Of a stretch of DNA of 64,000 nucleotides, positions 17,201 to 26,122 are shown one piece after another; positions within the stretch are counted from its first letter, which is position 1, and each line of letters starts with the position of its first letter. Position numbers and translations under genes: made by a program. Source of the DNA: Nocardia uniformis NBRC 13702 (GTDB lineage Bacteria > Actinomycetota > Actinomycetes > Mycobacteriales > Mycobacteriaceae); NCBI RefSeq assembly GCF_001613345.1, contig NZ_BDCE01000052.1, positions 124,001 to 188,000 of the forward strand. The letters are read 5' to 3'. The notes beneath the pieces were generated by a model. It was not told the DNA's origin and searched no databases. It saw only the letters and a program-made list of their open reading frames with translations.

Positions 17201-18928
17201 ATGCGCGTTATGGCCCAACTCGCCATGGTCATGAACCTGGACAAATGTATCGGCTGTCATACCTGCAGCGTCACCTGCAAGCAGGCGTGGACCAATCGCG
17301 CGGGCACCGAGTATGTCTGGTTCAACAATGTGGAAACCCGCCCGGGACAGGGATATCCACGGCAGTACCAGGATCAGGAGAAGTGGAAGGGCGGGTGGAT
17401 CCTCGACCGCAAGGGCCGCCTGAGCCTGAAGTCCGGGTCGCGCATGAAGCGGCTGCTCAATATCTTCGCCAATCCGGATCTGCCCACGGTGAGCGACTAC
17501 TACGACCCGTGGAGCTACGACTACGACAATCTGCTGTCGTCACCACAGATCGATACCGTGCCGGTGGCACGGCCCAAATCGCTGATCACCGGCCAGGACA
17601 CCAAGGTCACCTGGGGTGCGAACTGGGATGACGATCTGGGCTCCGGGCCGGAGCAGGTCGGCAAGGATCCCATGCTGGCCAAGCTCTCCGACAAGGTGAA
17701 GCTGGAATTCGAAGAAACCTTCATGTTCTACCTGCCGCGCATCTGCGAGCACTGCTTGAATCCATCGTGCGCGGCCGCCTGCCCATCCGGTGCGATCTAC
17801 AAGCGCTCCGAAGACGGCATCGTGCTGGTGGATCAGGACAAGTGCCGCGGTTGGCGGCAATGCGTCTCGGCGTGCCCGTACAAGAAGATCTACTTCAACC
17901 ACAAGACGGGTAAGGCGGAGAAATGCACCTTCTGCTACCCGCGCATCGAGGTCGGCATGCCGACGGTGTGTTCGGAAACCTGTGTGGGACGGCTGCGGTA
18001 CATCGGCGTCATGCTCTACGACGCGGACGCGGTGCAGGAGGCCGCCTCGGTCACCGATGACAAGGATCTGTATCCGTCGCAGCTGGGCGTATTCCTCAAT
18101 CCGCACGATCCACGGGTGATCGCGGAGGCCGAGCAGGCCGGAATTTCCACCGAATGGATTCAGGCGGCGCAGGATTCGCCGGTCTACAAGCTCATCGTCG
18201 ATTACCAGATCGCCTTGCCGCTGCATCCGGAGTACCGCACCATGCCGATGGTCTGGTACGTGCCGCCGCTGTCGCCGGTGGTGGATGTGCTGTCGGAGAC
18301 CGGGCATGACGGGGAGGATCACTCGAACCTCTTCGGAGCCATTGACGCGCTGCGGATTCCGGTCGAATACCTGGCGGAATTGTTCACCGCCGGTGAGATC
18401 GGACCGGTGCGGGCGGCGCTGCAACGACTGGCCGGGATGCGGTCGTTCATGCGCTCGGTCAATCTCGGGCAGGAACCGGATATGTCGATTCCGGAGTCGG
18501 TGCGCTTGGAGCCCGAGGAGATCGAGGCCATGTACCGGCTGCTGGCCATTGCCAAGTACGAGCACCGGTACGTCATTCCCAGCGGCGCGACGTCCCGTGC
18601 GCACGAACTGGATTCACTGGCCACCGGGTGCAGCCTCGATACCGACGGCGGGCCGGGGATGACGGCCTTCGACTATATGGCCGACAAGTTCCACCTCACC
18701 GATACCAATGGCGCGGCGCCGGAGGAGAAGTCGAACCGGGTCAATCTGTTGAATTGGGACGGTAAGAGTTCCAGTGGTTTGCTGCCCAGTAGGAACGGGG
18801 CGGGGACCGCCGCGAACGGCAGCAATGGCAGCAGCGACAGCAATGGCAGCAATGGCAGCAATGGCGCGGCCACCAATGGCCACGGCGAATCCGATATCAC
18901 GCCCGAGCCGACCGGAGCGCACCGATGA
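17201..18928 (+). CDS. narH: respiratory nitrate reductase beta subunit
   Basis: A 575-residue iron-sulfur electron-transfer subunit linking NarI hemes to NarG. Four Cys groups are present: CIGCHTCSVTC (C16-C26), CEHCLNPSCAAACP, CRGWRQCVSACP (Trp replaces one Cys, giving the [3Fe-4S] cluster of NarH) and CTFCYP with CSETC. The last ~45 residues are an unusual Asn/Ser/Gly-rich tail after NLLNWDGK, encoded by a short tandem repeat; standard NarH proteins end near NLLNWDG. The start MRVMAQLAMVM follows the narG stop by one base, and the stop overlaps narJ by ATGA. Confidence 0.96.
   Translation: MRVMAQLAMVMNLDKCIGCHTCSVTCKQAWTNRAGTEYVWFNNVETRPGQGYPRQYQDQEKWKGGWILDRKGRLSLKSGSRMKRLLNIFANPDLPTVSDYYDPWSYDYDNLLSSPQIDTVPVARPKSLITGQDTKVTWGANWDDDLGSGPEQVGKDPMLAKLSDKVKLEFEETFMFYLPRICEHCLNPSCAAACPSGAIYKRSEDGIVLVDQDKCRGWRQCVSACPYKKIYFNHKTGKAEKCTFCYPRIEVGMPTVCSETCVGRLRYIGVMLYDADAVQEAASVTDDKDLYPSQLGVFLNPHDPRVIAEAEQAGISTEWIQAAQDSPVYKLIVDYQIALPLHPEYRTMPMVWYVPPLSPVVDVLSETGHDGEDHSNLFGAIDALRIPVEYLAELFTAGEIGPVRAALQRLAGMRSFMRSVNLGQEPDMSIPESVRLEPEEIEAMYRLLAIAKYEHRYVIPSGATSRAHELDSLATGCSLDTDGGPGMTAFDYMADKFHLTDTNGAAPEEKSNRVNLLNWDGKSSSGLLPSRNGAGTAANGSNGSSDSNGSNGSNGAATNGHGESDITPEPTGAHR
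18817..18866 (+). repeat. GGCAGCAAT-type tandem repeat in narH 3' end
   Basis: Nine-base units of the form AATGGCAGC, with one variant unit, recur across about 50 bases and encode an SNG/NGS run. They lie in the extra C-terminal tail of NarH and could vary in number between strains. Confidence 0.7.
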
Positions 18929-19605
18929 GCCTGCTCAACCTGCGGCGACGCCCCCGGCCCGCCGTCGAGATGTCCGAGCGGGAACGGCGCTTGATCTGGC
19001 GGATCGCCGCGCTGCTGCTCGACTATCCCAGTGCGCAGATGCTCGCCATGGTGGATGAACTATCCGGTGCGGTCGGCGAATTGCCGCGCGATATCAAGCC
19101 GCATCTGAACGGCTTCCTCACCCACCTGCGCGGTACCGACCCCATCGCCCTGGCTCAGCAGTATGTCGAAACCTTCGATATGCGCCGCCGCGCCAGCCTG
19201 CACCTGAGCTATTACGCCTACGGCGACACCCGTAAACGTGGCATGGCGCTGCTGCGCTTCAAGCACGCCTACCGTCACGGGGGCGTCGAACTGGGCGATG
19301 AGGAACTCCCCGACCACCTCCCGGTACTCCTGGAATTCGCCGCCACGGTGGATCCCATCGGCGGTGAACGGCTGCTCGGCGAACATGTGCCCGTCCTGGA
19401 ATTGCTGCGACTGTCCCTGTCCGACAGCGCTTCCCCGTACGCCGGTATCCTCGCCGCCGTTACCGCGACCCTCCCGCCGCTCACCACCGCGGACCGTCGC
19501 CGCATCGCGGAACTGGCCGCCCAGGGTCCTCCCGAGGAGGAAGTGGGCCTCGAGCCCTTCTCCATGGACCCGACCATGTTCGCCGCCTCGGAAGGCCGCC
19601 GATGA
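18925..19605 (+). CDS. narJ: nitrate reductase molybdenum cofactor assembly chaperone
   Basis: A 226-residue TorD/NarJ-family chaperone that holds apo-NarG while the molybdenum cofactor is inserted; it is not part of the final enzyme. Typical features are LIWRIAALLLDYPS near the N-terminus, YVETFDMRRRASLHLSYY in the middle and the acidic helical region LPDHLPVLLEFAA. The start overlaps the narH stop by 4 bases and the stop overlaps narI by 4 bases, so translation of the operon is coupled. Confidence 0.95.
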   Translation: MSLLNLRRRPRPAVEMSERERRLIWRIAALLLDYPSAQMLAMVDELSGAVGELPRDIKPHLNGFLTHLRGTDPIALAQQYVETFDMRRRASLHLSYYAYGDTRKRGMALLRFKHAYRHGGVELGDEELPDHLPVLLEFAATVDPIGGERLLGEHVPVLELLRLSLSDSASPYAGILAAVTATLPPLTTADRRRIAELAAQGPPEEEVGLEPFSMDPTMFAASEGRR

Positions 19606-20336
19606 CCACCACCCTCTGGATGACCCTGCCCTACGTGGCCTTCACCTCCTTCCTGCTGGGCCACCTCTGGCGGTGGCGCAATGACCAATTCGGTTGGACC
19701 ACACGGTCATCGCAAATCTACGAATCGCGCCTGCTGCGCCTGGGCAGCCCGCTGTTCCATTTCGGCATGCTCGGCGTCATCGGCGGTCACATTGTCGGCG
19801 TTCTGATCCCGGCCTCCTGGACCGCGGCGATCGGCATCTCCGAGCACATGTACCACCTGGCCGCGGTCTCCGCCGGAACCATTGCGGGCATTGCGGTTAT
19901 CGCCGGAATCGCCATTCTGCTCTACCGTCGCTTCACGGTCGCCGCCGTCCGCAGGGCGACCACCAATAACGACAAGCTGATGTACGCGCTGCTGGCCGGA
20001 GCCTTGATCACCGGCATGCTCAATACCGTCGGCAGTAATCTGCTGTGGGGCACCTACAACTACCGCGAGACCGTATCGCCGTGGTTCCGCAGTCTTTTCA
20101 CCTTCCGGCCGGAGCCCGAGCTGATGGTCGGCACCCCGTGGACCTTCCAGGCCCACGGGCTGATCGTCCTGCTGCTCATCGGCATCTGGCCCTACACCCG
20201 TCTGGTCCACATGTTCAGCGCGCCCATCGGCTATTTCGTCCGTCCCTATGTCGTCTACCGCAGCAAAGAGGTCAACGCCCCCGATAAGAGCCGCTACGCC
20301 CGCGCCTGGGAGGCCCCGGTGGTACCGCCGCGGTAG
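19602..20336 (+). CDS. narI: respiratory nitrate reductase gamma subunit (cytochrome b)
   Basis: A 244-residue membrane subunit with about five helices. It oxidises menaquinol and passes electrons through two b hemes to NarH. Candidate heme-ligand histidines sit in LFHFGMLGVIGGHIVG, ISEHMYHLAAV, WTFQAHG and TRLVHMFSAP. The TRLVHMFSAPIGYFVRPYVV stretch near the end is a strong family signature. It closes the operon; the next gene is convergent and ends 4 bases after it. Confidence 0.95.
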   Translation: MTTTLWMTLPYVAFTSFLLGHLWRWRNDQFGWTTRSSQIYESRLLRLGSPLFHFGMLGVIGGHIVGVLIPASWTAAIGISEHMYHLAAVSAGTIAGIAVIAGIAILLYRRFTVAAVRRATTNNDKLMYALLAGALITGMLNTVGSNLLWGTYNYRETVSPWFRSLFTFRPEPELMVGTPWTFQAHGLIVLLLIGIWPYTRLVHMFSAPIGYFVRPYVVYRSKEVNAPDKSRYARAWEAPVVPPR

Positions 20337-20340
20337 GACA

Positions 20341-20640
20341 TCAGCCTGCCTCGCGCATCGGTTCGAACCGGACAGCGAGCCGCAGTTGCAGGGCGATGGC
20401 CAAGCGCTCGAGCATCGGGATCGTCGGCATGGTTCCCCCTGCTTCGAACCTGGCCACCGCAGGCTGCTTCAGCCCGGCCCGCTCTCCCAACTCGGCCTGC
20501 GTCAGACCGAGTTCCTCACGGCGCTGCCGCACCGCCGCACCGAGTTCGACCCGGATGCGGGCCGCATCGTATGCGGCCTCCGCGCCCGGGCGGCTCATGA
20601 TTTCGGCGCGCTTGTCGGCCCAACTCCTGCGTTCACCCAT
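20341..20640 (-). CDS. XRE-family antitoxin (HigA-like)
   Basis: A 99-residue helix-turn-helix protein. The HTH is in RQRREELGLTQAELGERAGL, then KQPAVARFEAGGTMPTIPML, followed by LERLAIALQLRLAVRFEP. The ATG at 20640 has GGAG at the correct distance. It lies 5 bases after the stop of a RelE/HigB-type toxin remnant, the toxin-first order of HigBA modules. Because the toxin has lost its N-terminus, the antitoxin may be an orphan. Confidence 0.8.
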   Translation of the reverse strand: MGERRSWADKRAEIMSRPGAEAAYDAARIRVELGAAVRQRREELGLTQAELGERAGLKQPAVARFEAGGTMPTIPMLERLAIALQLRLAVRFEPMREAG

Positions 20641-20645
20641 GGATC

Positions 20646-20911
20646 TCACTCCTCTTCCACGGTATGAGCCTCGACGATGCAGCGCTCCATGGCCCGCACC
20701 GCCCGCTCGATTTCAGCTGTCTCCCGCATTCGCTGCTTACGAAATACTGTCAGCAGGATGATGCGCCGCCCCGACGCGATCCAGTAGGTAATCCGCACCG
20801 CGTCGCGCACGAGATGGAAGCGGAGTTCGCGTAGCTTGCCGTTCAGTTGCCTCGTGTACGGCTCACCGAGTAGCACTCCACGCTCTGCCAAAACCCGCAG
20901 ATTTCGTGCGG
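20646..20911 (-). pseudogene. RelE/HigB-type toxin, 5'-truncated
   Basis: Recognisable toxin sequence begins at about AARNLRVLAERG and continues through RQLNGKLRELRFHLVRDAVR, then TYWIASGRRIILLTVFRKQR and METAEIERAVRAM, the core and C-terminus of Gp49/HigB-like RNases. The N-terminal ~25-30 residues expected for the family are missing: upstream the frame reads through sequence that encodes the neighbouring Rpn-like protein in another frame. Translation could begin from the upstream ATG (21029) or an internal TTG, but the fold would be incomplete. Probably inactive. Confidence 0.65.
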
Positions 20912-21540
20912 CTCCAGACCTCGGCGGCAGCGCTTCCCGCCAAGCCGAGGTGGGTGAGTTCAGCGAAGACCCGAGCGTCGTCGATGTCGACCCGGGCCAA
21001 TCCGGCTGCGAGAGCTTTGAGGATCGCATCGATCTGCGGAGCCCTGGCGTGCGCGATTGCAGAGAGGGTTGCCAAGGGAATATTGGCCGTCGCAGCGTCC
21101 GGATCCATCACGATTGGCACATTGTGTGGGCCTACAACCAGCGGATGCACCTCCACACTGGGCCACAGCGGGAGACCGACGGCGGCGGTGTTCATCGCCC
21201 ACATGGCCGTGACTCGATCACGGCAGATGACGAGAAGCACTGGAGGCAAGCGGTATTCGAAGGAAAGCTGCGCCAGGTCGCGGGCCCAAGCGGCGGGGCG
21301 GTCGGAGTCGTCCCAGGCCAAGGACTCCACCAGAAGTAGGAAGCCGCCGTCTTTGGTGGTGATTCGAAAGAGTGCGTCTACTCTACGATCCCGCGCGCGG
21401 GGGTCATCGGTGCCGATTCGCAGCAGGACCACCTCGGTGGGATCGGCCAGGGGTAGCCGCAGTGCGTTGAAGGCCCGGGCGAAGACGCCGGGATCGTGCC
21501 GAAAGATCCGGTGCATTGCCTCGCCCGGGGAAACGACCAT
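20863..21540 (-). pseudogene. Rpn-like actinobacterial protein, 3'-truncated
   Basis: A 225-residue frame resembling a family common in Streptomyces: EAMHRIFRHDPGVFARAF, then RRVDALFRI, LLLVESLAWDDSDRPAAWAR, LPPVLLVICRD and IPLATLSAIAHA. This is a PD-(D/E)xK-type (Rpn/PDDEXK) arrangement with Asp in RRVDALF and Glu in LLLVESLAW as candidate metal ligands. Homology stops at about AAAEVW (base ~20914); full-length relatives continue with a longer helical tail. The last 16 residues are out-of-frame toxin sequence. The nuclease-like core is intact and could still be made. Confidence 0.6.
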
Positions 21541-21603
21541 GGCGACGAGAGTACCTCGAGATTCGAACTTGTGTTCGAATCCGCGTCGGAGGTTCGCGGT
21601 CGG

Positions 21604-21864
21604 TCAGCCGGAGGGCGCCTCGGCGAGGGTCTGCAGATGTTCCCGGGTGGCGCGTTCGGCGAGGAGCGGGAGAAAGGTTTCCACCTTGGCGCGGGTGGCT
21701 ACGCGGCTGTAGGCGGTGCGCAGGAGGTTGTCTACGGTTTCCTCGCCGACTCGGTCACCGAATTCGCGCAGGAGGCGGGTGGCGGCGGACCGCAGGGCCA
21801 ATTCCTGATCGAGGGGTGGTTCGACGCGGACGTGGGCGAATTGTTCGACTGGACTGTGGGTCAT
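21604..21864 (-). CDS. small three-helix bundle (dimerisation-type) domain protein
   Basis: An 86-residue protein whose core (ALRSAATRLLREFGDRVGEE, VDNLLRTAYSRVATRAKVET, FLPLLAERATREHLQTLAE) matches the three-helix domain often found before arsenate-reductase/phosphatase modules in actinobacteria. Here it stands alone, with no catalytic domain attached. The ATG at 21864 follows a CGGAG-like site. Function unknown; dimerisation or regulation of a separate enzyme is a guess. Confidence 0.68.
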   Translation of the reverse strand: MTHSPVEQFAHVRVEPPLDQELALRSAATRLLREFGDRVGEETVDNLLRTAYSRVATRAKVETFLPLLAERATREHLQTLAEAPSG

Positions 21865-21999
21865 CACGAACTCCGACGAGCTGGTCGCTTCGGATCGCAC
21901 GGGGCCGGTTTGCCGGACCGGTGCGGTCCATGCCACTGGTAGTGATTGCCACGAATGACTGTCGGGAAAACGAACTTTCGGTGAACGGCGGGTGGGAGA

Positions 22000-23505
22000 T
22001 CACCAACGGGCGGCGCGGGCGAGGCGGTGGGCCTCCTCATTGAGGGGGTGGCCGCCGTGACCCTGGATCCAGGTGGCGCGGAAGGGGACGGTGCGGCGCA
22101 GAGCCCGCGCGACGTGATCGAAGACCTTGTCCGATACCGGGAAGGGCAGCGCCTCGGGGGTGCGGCGGCGCAGCGCGGTATTGATGGCGACGACGGCCTG
22201 TTCGCAATCGGAGAGGATGCGCAGTTCACGGTCGGACAGTTGTGGGGCGGTGGCGGTTTCGCAGATGGCGATGAGTTCGGATTCGACCGAGCTCCTTCCC
22301 TCGACACAGGTGGCGCTGTGGGTGCGACCGTCCTCGGCCGCCCAGCCGTAACCGCCGACCTCGCCGTAGCCGGAGGCATCGGTGGCGACCGTGAGCGGTG
22401 CGGGTGCGACGCCCGCGGCGGGTGGTGGCTGTGCGGTCGAAACCATTTCGGAGTGCGGTCGCGGCGGGGTCGCGGAGCGGACGGCCAATCGCAGGCTGTC
22501 CGCCAGCACTCCCCCGCTATTGCCCAACCAGGTGAATCCATCCCGGTCCCAGATCCCGCGGTGCTCCCACACCGCCGACCGCACCCGACTCCACAGCAGC
22601 GGATGTACCCGCGCTACCTCCTCGGCGGCCGTCGAACAGCACCATTCGCGCACTGATTCGGTGGCGGCGTCGACCAATTCGACAATGGTGTCTTTCATTC
22701 CGAGATAGCGACGCGTCGCCTGTCTGCGCTGCACCCGCAGCTCGGCCAGTTCGCCGTAGAGTTCCACAATGCGGGTGAGCGACGCTTCGAACGCGTCGTC
22801 GACGAGTTCCCTGGCCGCTGCCACGGTCCGATCCAGCTCGGCGCGCAATTGCTGTTCGAGTTCCTTGAACGCCCCCTGCCAGCGTTCGGCGACCGGCGGG
22901 CTCTCCGCACCGGGCACCGCCTGCCCGGCCAGTGCCCGGCGCACCTGCGCCACGAAGGCCTCGTCATCCAGCGAAAGCAGATGTGCCGCTTCCGGTGTCA
23001 TCACATCCTGAATCCAGCCGCGCTCCACTCCCCAGCGCCACCAGTCGTGGGACGGCAGCCGGGTGCGCGCCGGATCCAGATCGCACGCGGTCATGGCCGC
23101 ACCGAACGCCGCCTCGTACTCCTGTGGCAGCAGCAGCGACAGCAACCAGACGCAGACCTGTTCGAATCCCTTCGGCCCCGCACGGCGCGGCTGCTGCCGG
23201 TCCTCCCGCAATCGCACCGCCGCGGCGATGCGCAACGCTTGCGCGGTGTGTTCGAGTTCGGCGAGTTCCGCACGCTCCCTGCGATTCCCACCCCGCAGCT
23301 TGGTCAGGCACAGGTCCCGCATGAGCAGCGTTTCCCAGTAGTACAGCGCATTGACGCGATGGTCCCGCAGCTCCGGTGCGTGCAGCGCGGCGAGCAGTTC
23401 CGGCTCCGCGGTACCCTCGATCTCCGCCCAGCACGCATCCAGCAACGCATCGAAATCGTCTCGGAGCGAGGCGATTACGGCGGCGGAGTGCTGGACCACA
23501 TCCAT
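22000..23505 (-). CDS. large protein with C-terminal RNase H-like domain
   Basis: A 501-residue protein. Residues ~1-360 are helical and unfamiliar to me, with a predicted coiled segment (KELEQQLRAELDRTVAAARE). From ~372 it has an RNase H fold: TVATDASGYG (D376), SSVESELIAI (E410), ILSDCEQAV (D433) and GHGGHPLNEE. The fourth catalytic acid, in the position of the Asp of NERCDELA in RNase HI, is His (residue 493, NEEAHRLAR). So it keeps three of four catalytic residues. A role on RNA-DNA hybrids is possible, but a non-catalytic or altered role cannot be excluded. It stands alone in an accessory stretch. Confidence 0.7.
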   Translation of the reverse strand: MDVVQHSAAVIASLRDDFDALLDACWAEIEGTAEPELLAALHAPELRDHRVNALYYWETLLMRDLCLTKLRGGNRRERAELAELEHTAQALRIAAAVRLREDRQQPRRAGPKGFEQVCVWLLSLLLPQEYEAAFGAAMTACDLDPARTRLPSHDWWRWGVERGWIQDVMTPEAAHLLSLDDEAFVAQVRRALAGQAVPGAESPPVAERWQGAFKELEQQLRAELDRTVAAARELVDDAFEASLTRIVELYGELAELRVQRRQATRRYLGMKDTIVELVDAATESVREWCCSTAAEEVARVHPLLWSRVRSAVWEHRGIWDRDGFTWLGNSGGVLADSLRLAVRSATPPRPHSEMVSTAQPPPAAGVAPAPLTVATDASGYGEVGGYGWAAEDGRTHSATCVEGRSSVESELIAICETATAPQLSDRELRILSDCEQAVVAINTALRRRTPEALPFPVSDKVFDHVARALRRTVPFRATWIQGHGGHPLNEEAHRLARAARW

Positions 23506-23564
23506 GAAGGTATCCGGGACCTACGACAAATCGGGCCGATCGGCCGCCGCCGACCGAAACGCGC

Positions 23565-24350
23565 TCAGCCCCCGGCGAGTCTCGCGAGGTTCGGGAAGTT
23601 GCTGATCTCCCAACCGCCGTCGACCACCAGTTCGGTGCCGGTGATGTAGGAGGCGTCGGCACTGGCCAGGAACAGGCAGGGTGCGGCGACCTGCTCCGCA
23701 CTGGCGGCCGCACCGAGTGGAATCCGGTCCAGGAACATCTGTTTGGCCGGTTCGTAGCCCATGATGGCGGCTACCAGCGGAGTATCGACCAGGCCCGGCA
23801 GCACCGTATTGACCCGAATGCGATGCGGGGCGAGTTCCAGGGCCGCGTTCTTGGAGAACATGACCACGCCCGCCTTACCGGTGGAGTACGCGCTACCACC
23901 GGGCATGGGAATGCGGCCATCCAGCGACGAGATATTGACGATACTGCCGCCTCGGCCGCCGTCGCGCATGAGCCGCGCCTCGTGCTTGGTGCACAGGAAG
24001 ACGCTCTTCTGCACGAGATCGACGGTGAAGTCCCAATCCGCCTCCGCCATATCGGTGACCGCGCCGATCCGCGAACCGCCCGCCACATTGAAGGCGATAT
24101 CGAGACCGCCGAAACGCTCTGCCGCCACACCGATCCCGGCCGCGACCTCGGCTTCGACGGTGACATCGGCGGTTACGGGTAGGAAGGCGTCGCCGAGGTC
24201 GGCGGCCTGTTCGCGCACACCGGACTCGTCGATATCCAGTCCGACCACCTGCGCGCCCTCGGCGATGAGCGCGGCGGCAATGGCAGCGCCGATTCCGGAA
24301 GCCGCGCCGGTCACCACGGCGGTACGTCCGTCGAATCTGTGTGGGTGCAT
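23565..24350 (-). CDS. short-chain dehydrogenase/reductase
   Basis: A 261-residue classical SDR. The NAD(P) motif is TGAASGIG, NVAGG takes the place of the NNAG motif, the catalytic Ser is in IVNISSLDG and the YxxxK motif is AYSTGKAG. The acidic residue in VVGLDIDESG after the second strand suggests NAD(H) preference. The ATG at 24350 has GGGAG 8 bases upstream and is preferred to the one at 24365. It is the last gene of the TetR-divergent operon, and probably oxidises or reduces a hydroxyl intermediate of that pathway. Confidence 0.85.
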   Translation of the reverse strand: MHPHRFDGRTAVVTGAASGIGAAIAAALIAEGAQVVGLDIDESGVREQAADLGDAFLPVTADVTVEAEVAAGIGVAAERFGGLDIAFNVAGGSRIGAVTDMAEADWDFTVDLVQKSVFLCTKHEARLMRDGGRGGSIVNISSLDGRIPMPGGSAYSTGKAGVVMFSKNAALELAPHRIRVNTVLPGLVDTPLVAAIMGYEPAKQMFLDRIPLGAAASAEQVAAPCLFLASADASYITGTELVVDGGWEISNFPNLARLAGG

Positions 24351-24368
24351 GGTCACGTCTCCCATTTC

Positions 24369-26114
24369 TCAGCGCCGCCCGGCACGGAGGAACTGGCCGG
24401 TGCGCTCGGTTCCGAGCACCGCCGCCCGCTCCCCCGACCCGAAGACGTACTTCCCGTTGATCAATACAGCGGTGACCGTCTCGTCATTGCGGTTCACCAT
24501 GCGCGAGAGCCCGTCGTACTCCGGAATCGGATTCTCGGCGTACTCCTCCAGACCGGCATCGAGCCGTTCCGGATCGAGGACGAGCACATCGGCTCGGTCG
24601 CCCACCCGCAGGTGTCCGGCGTCCAGGTCGTACCAGTCGGCCAGTTCACCGGTCAGCCGGTGCACGGCGTGTTCGACACTCATGAACGGTGTCCCCGCCT
24701 GCTGGGCGTCGCGTACCCGCCGCAACAATCGCAGCCCGAAGTTGTAGAAGGCCATATTCCGCAGATGCGCGCCCGCATCCGAGAAACCGAGCTGCACACC
24801 GGGATCGGCGGCCAGCCGGTTCAGGACCTCGGGTCGGTGATTGGAGATGGTGGTGTGCCAGCGCACCTTGGAGCCGTACTCCACCAGCAGATCCAGGAAG
24901 GCGTCCACCGGATGCAGGCCACCGCGCTCGACCCCGACCTGGCCGAAGGTCTTGCCGATCAGATCGGCATCCGGGCATTCGGTGATCTCGGCATCGAAGA
25001 AGTCCCGATGCCAGACGCGTGGCCCCCACTTCGTCTCGTAATCCTTGCGGAAACGGCGGCGGTACTCCTCGTCCTGGAAGAGTTCATGGCGTTTGTCCAA
25101 CTGATTCGACAGGTGGAGAGCCGCGGCCCCGGAACCGAATTCCTCGAATACCGGCAGGTCGATTCCGTCGGAGTACACCTCGAACGGCACCGGCAGATGC
25201 TGCCATCGGAAGTTCCCGCCGAGGCCGTTGAGGACCTTGGCGATCCACGGGAAGATATGCACCACACCGGGAATGGCCTTGATATCGGCGGCCGAGAGCA
25301 GGCTCACCTTGAGCTTCGGCCGGAAGATGCCGAGACTGCTCGCCGCCATGGCGATCAGGCTCTGCGGGCGCGCCACATCGGGTCCACCCTGCAGTGCCCG
25401 CTTGCGCCGACGCAGCACGGCATTGAGCCGCCGCCGTTCCCGCGTGGTCGCGTAGGTGGACGGCAGTGTGCGCGAACGGCATACGTCACCGTCGAGTTTG
25501 TCGAACAGCAGCTGCTGCGAGGACATGCCGACGAATCCGGCGTCGAGGGCCTCGGTGAGCCGATGCTCCATCGCCCGCATCTCCACCTCGGTGGGCCGCT
25601 CATCGGGGCGGGTGGCGCGTTCGAGCCCCAGTAGCGCGACCCGGATATCGGAATGCCCGATAAAGGCCGCGAGATTCGCTCCCAGCGGCAGTGATTCCAG
25701 CGCCGTCACATAGCTGTGCGCACTGTTCCAGGTTTTCAATCCGTCGACGGCTTCGACCACATGTTTGCGCGGAATGGCTTCCACGCGGCCGAAGAGATCT
25801 CCGGCCTCGGATCCATTGACGTGCACCGTGGACAGTGAGCAGGAGCCGAGCAGAATCGTGGTCACGCCGTGGCGCACCGACTCCGACAGCGACGGATCGA
25901 GGAGTACCTCGACGTCGTAGTGCGTGTGGATATCGATCATGCCGGGCATGACCCACTTCCCGGCCGCGTCGATCACACGGCCGCAGCCGGTTTCGTTCAG
26001 TTCCTTGGCACTGACGGCCATGACCCGACCGTCGCGAATACCGAGATTGCGGATGGCCGAGGGCGCGCCGGTGCCGTCGAACCAGCGCCCGCCCTTGATA
26101 ATGGTGTCGAACAT
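24369..26114 (-). CDS. amidohydrolase, N-acyl-D-amino-acid deacylase type
   Basis: A 581-residue metal-dependent hydrolase of the D-aminoacylase/dihydroorotase-like branch. It opens with MFDTIIKGGRWFDGTG, the metal ligands of strand 1 are in MIDIHTHYD, later His residues lie in IGHSDIRV and TISNHRPEV, and the catalytic Asp is in GFSDAGAHLRN. The C-terminal small beta domain closes with VTAVLINGKYVF. Substrate unknown; in similar operons these enzymes open cyclic amides or remove acyl groups. It begins 8 bases after the ligase stop, in the middle of the five-gene operon. Confidence 0.84.
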   Translation of the reverse strand: MFDTIIKGGRWFDGTGAPSAIRNLGIRDGRVMAVSAKELNETGCGRVIDAAGKWVMPGMIDIHTHYDVEVLLDPSLSESVRHGVTTILLGSCSLSTVHVNGSEAGDLFGRVEAIPRKHVVEAVDGLKTWNSAHSYVTALESLPLGANLAAFIGHSDIRVALLGLERATRPDERPTEVEMRAMEHRLTEALDAGFVGMSSQQLLFDKLDGDVCRSRTLPSTYATTRERRRLNAVLRRRKRALQGGPDVARPQSLIAMAASSLGIFRPKLKVSLLSAADIKAIPGVVHIFPWIAKVLNGLGGNFRWQHLPVPFEVYSDGIDLPVFEEFGSGAAALHLSNQLDKRHELFQDEEYRRRFRKDYETKWGPRVWHRDFFDAEITECPDADLIGKTFGQVGVERGGLHPVDAFLDLLVEYGSKVRWHTTISNHRPEVLNRLAADPGVQLGFSDAGAHLRNMAFYNFGLRLLRRVRDAQQAGTPFMSVEHAVHRLTGELADWYDLDAGHLRVGDRADVLVLDPERLDAGLEEYAENPIPEYDGLSRMVNRNDETVTAVLINGKYVFGSGERAAVLGTERTGQFLRAGRR

Positions 26115-26122
26115 GGTCTGCC

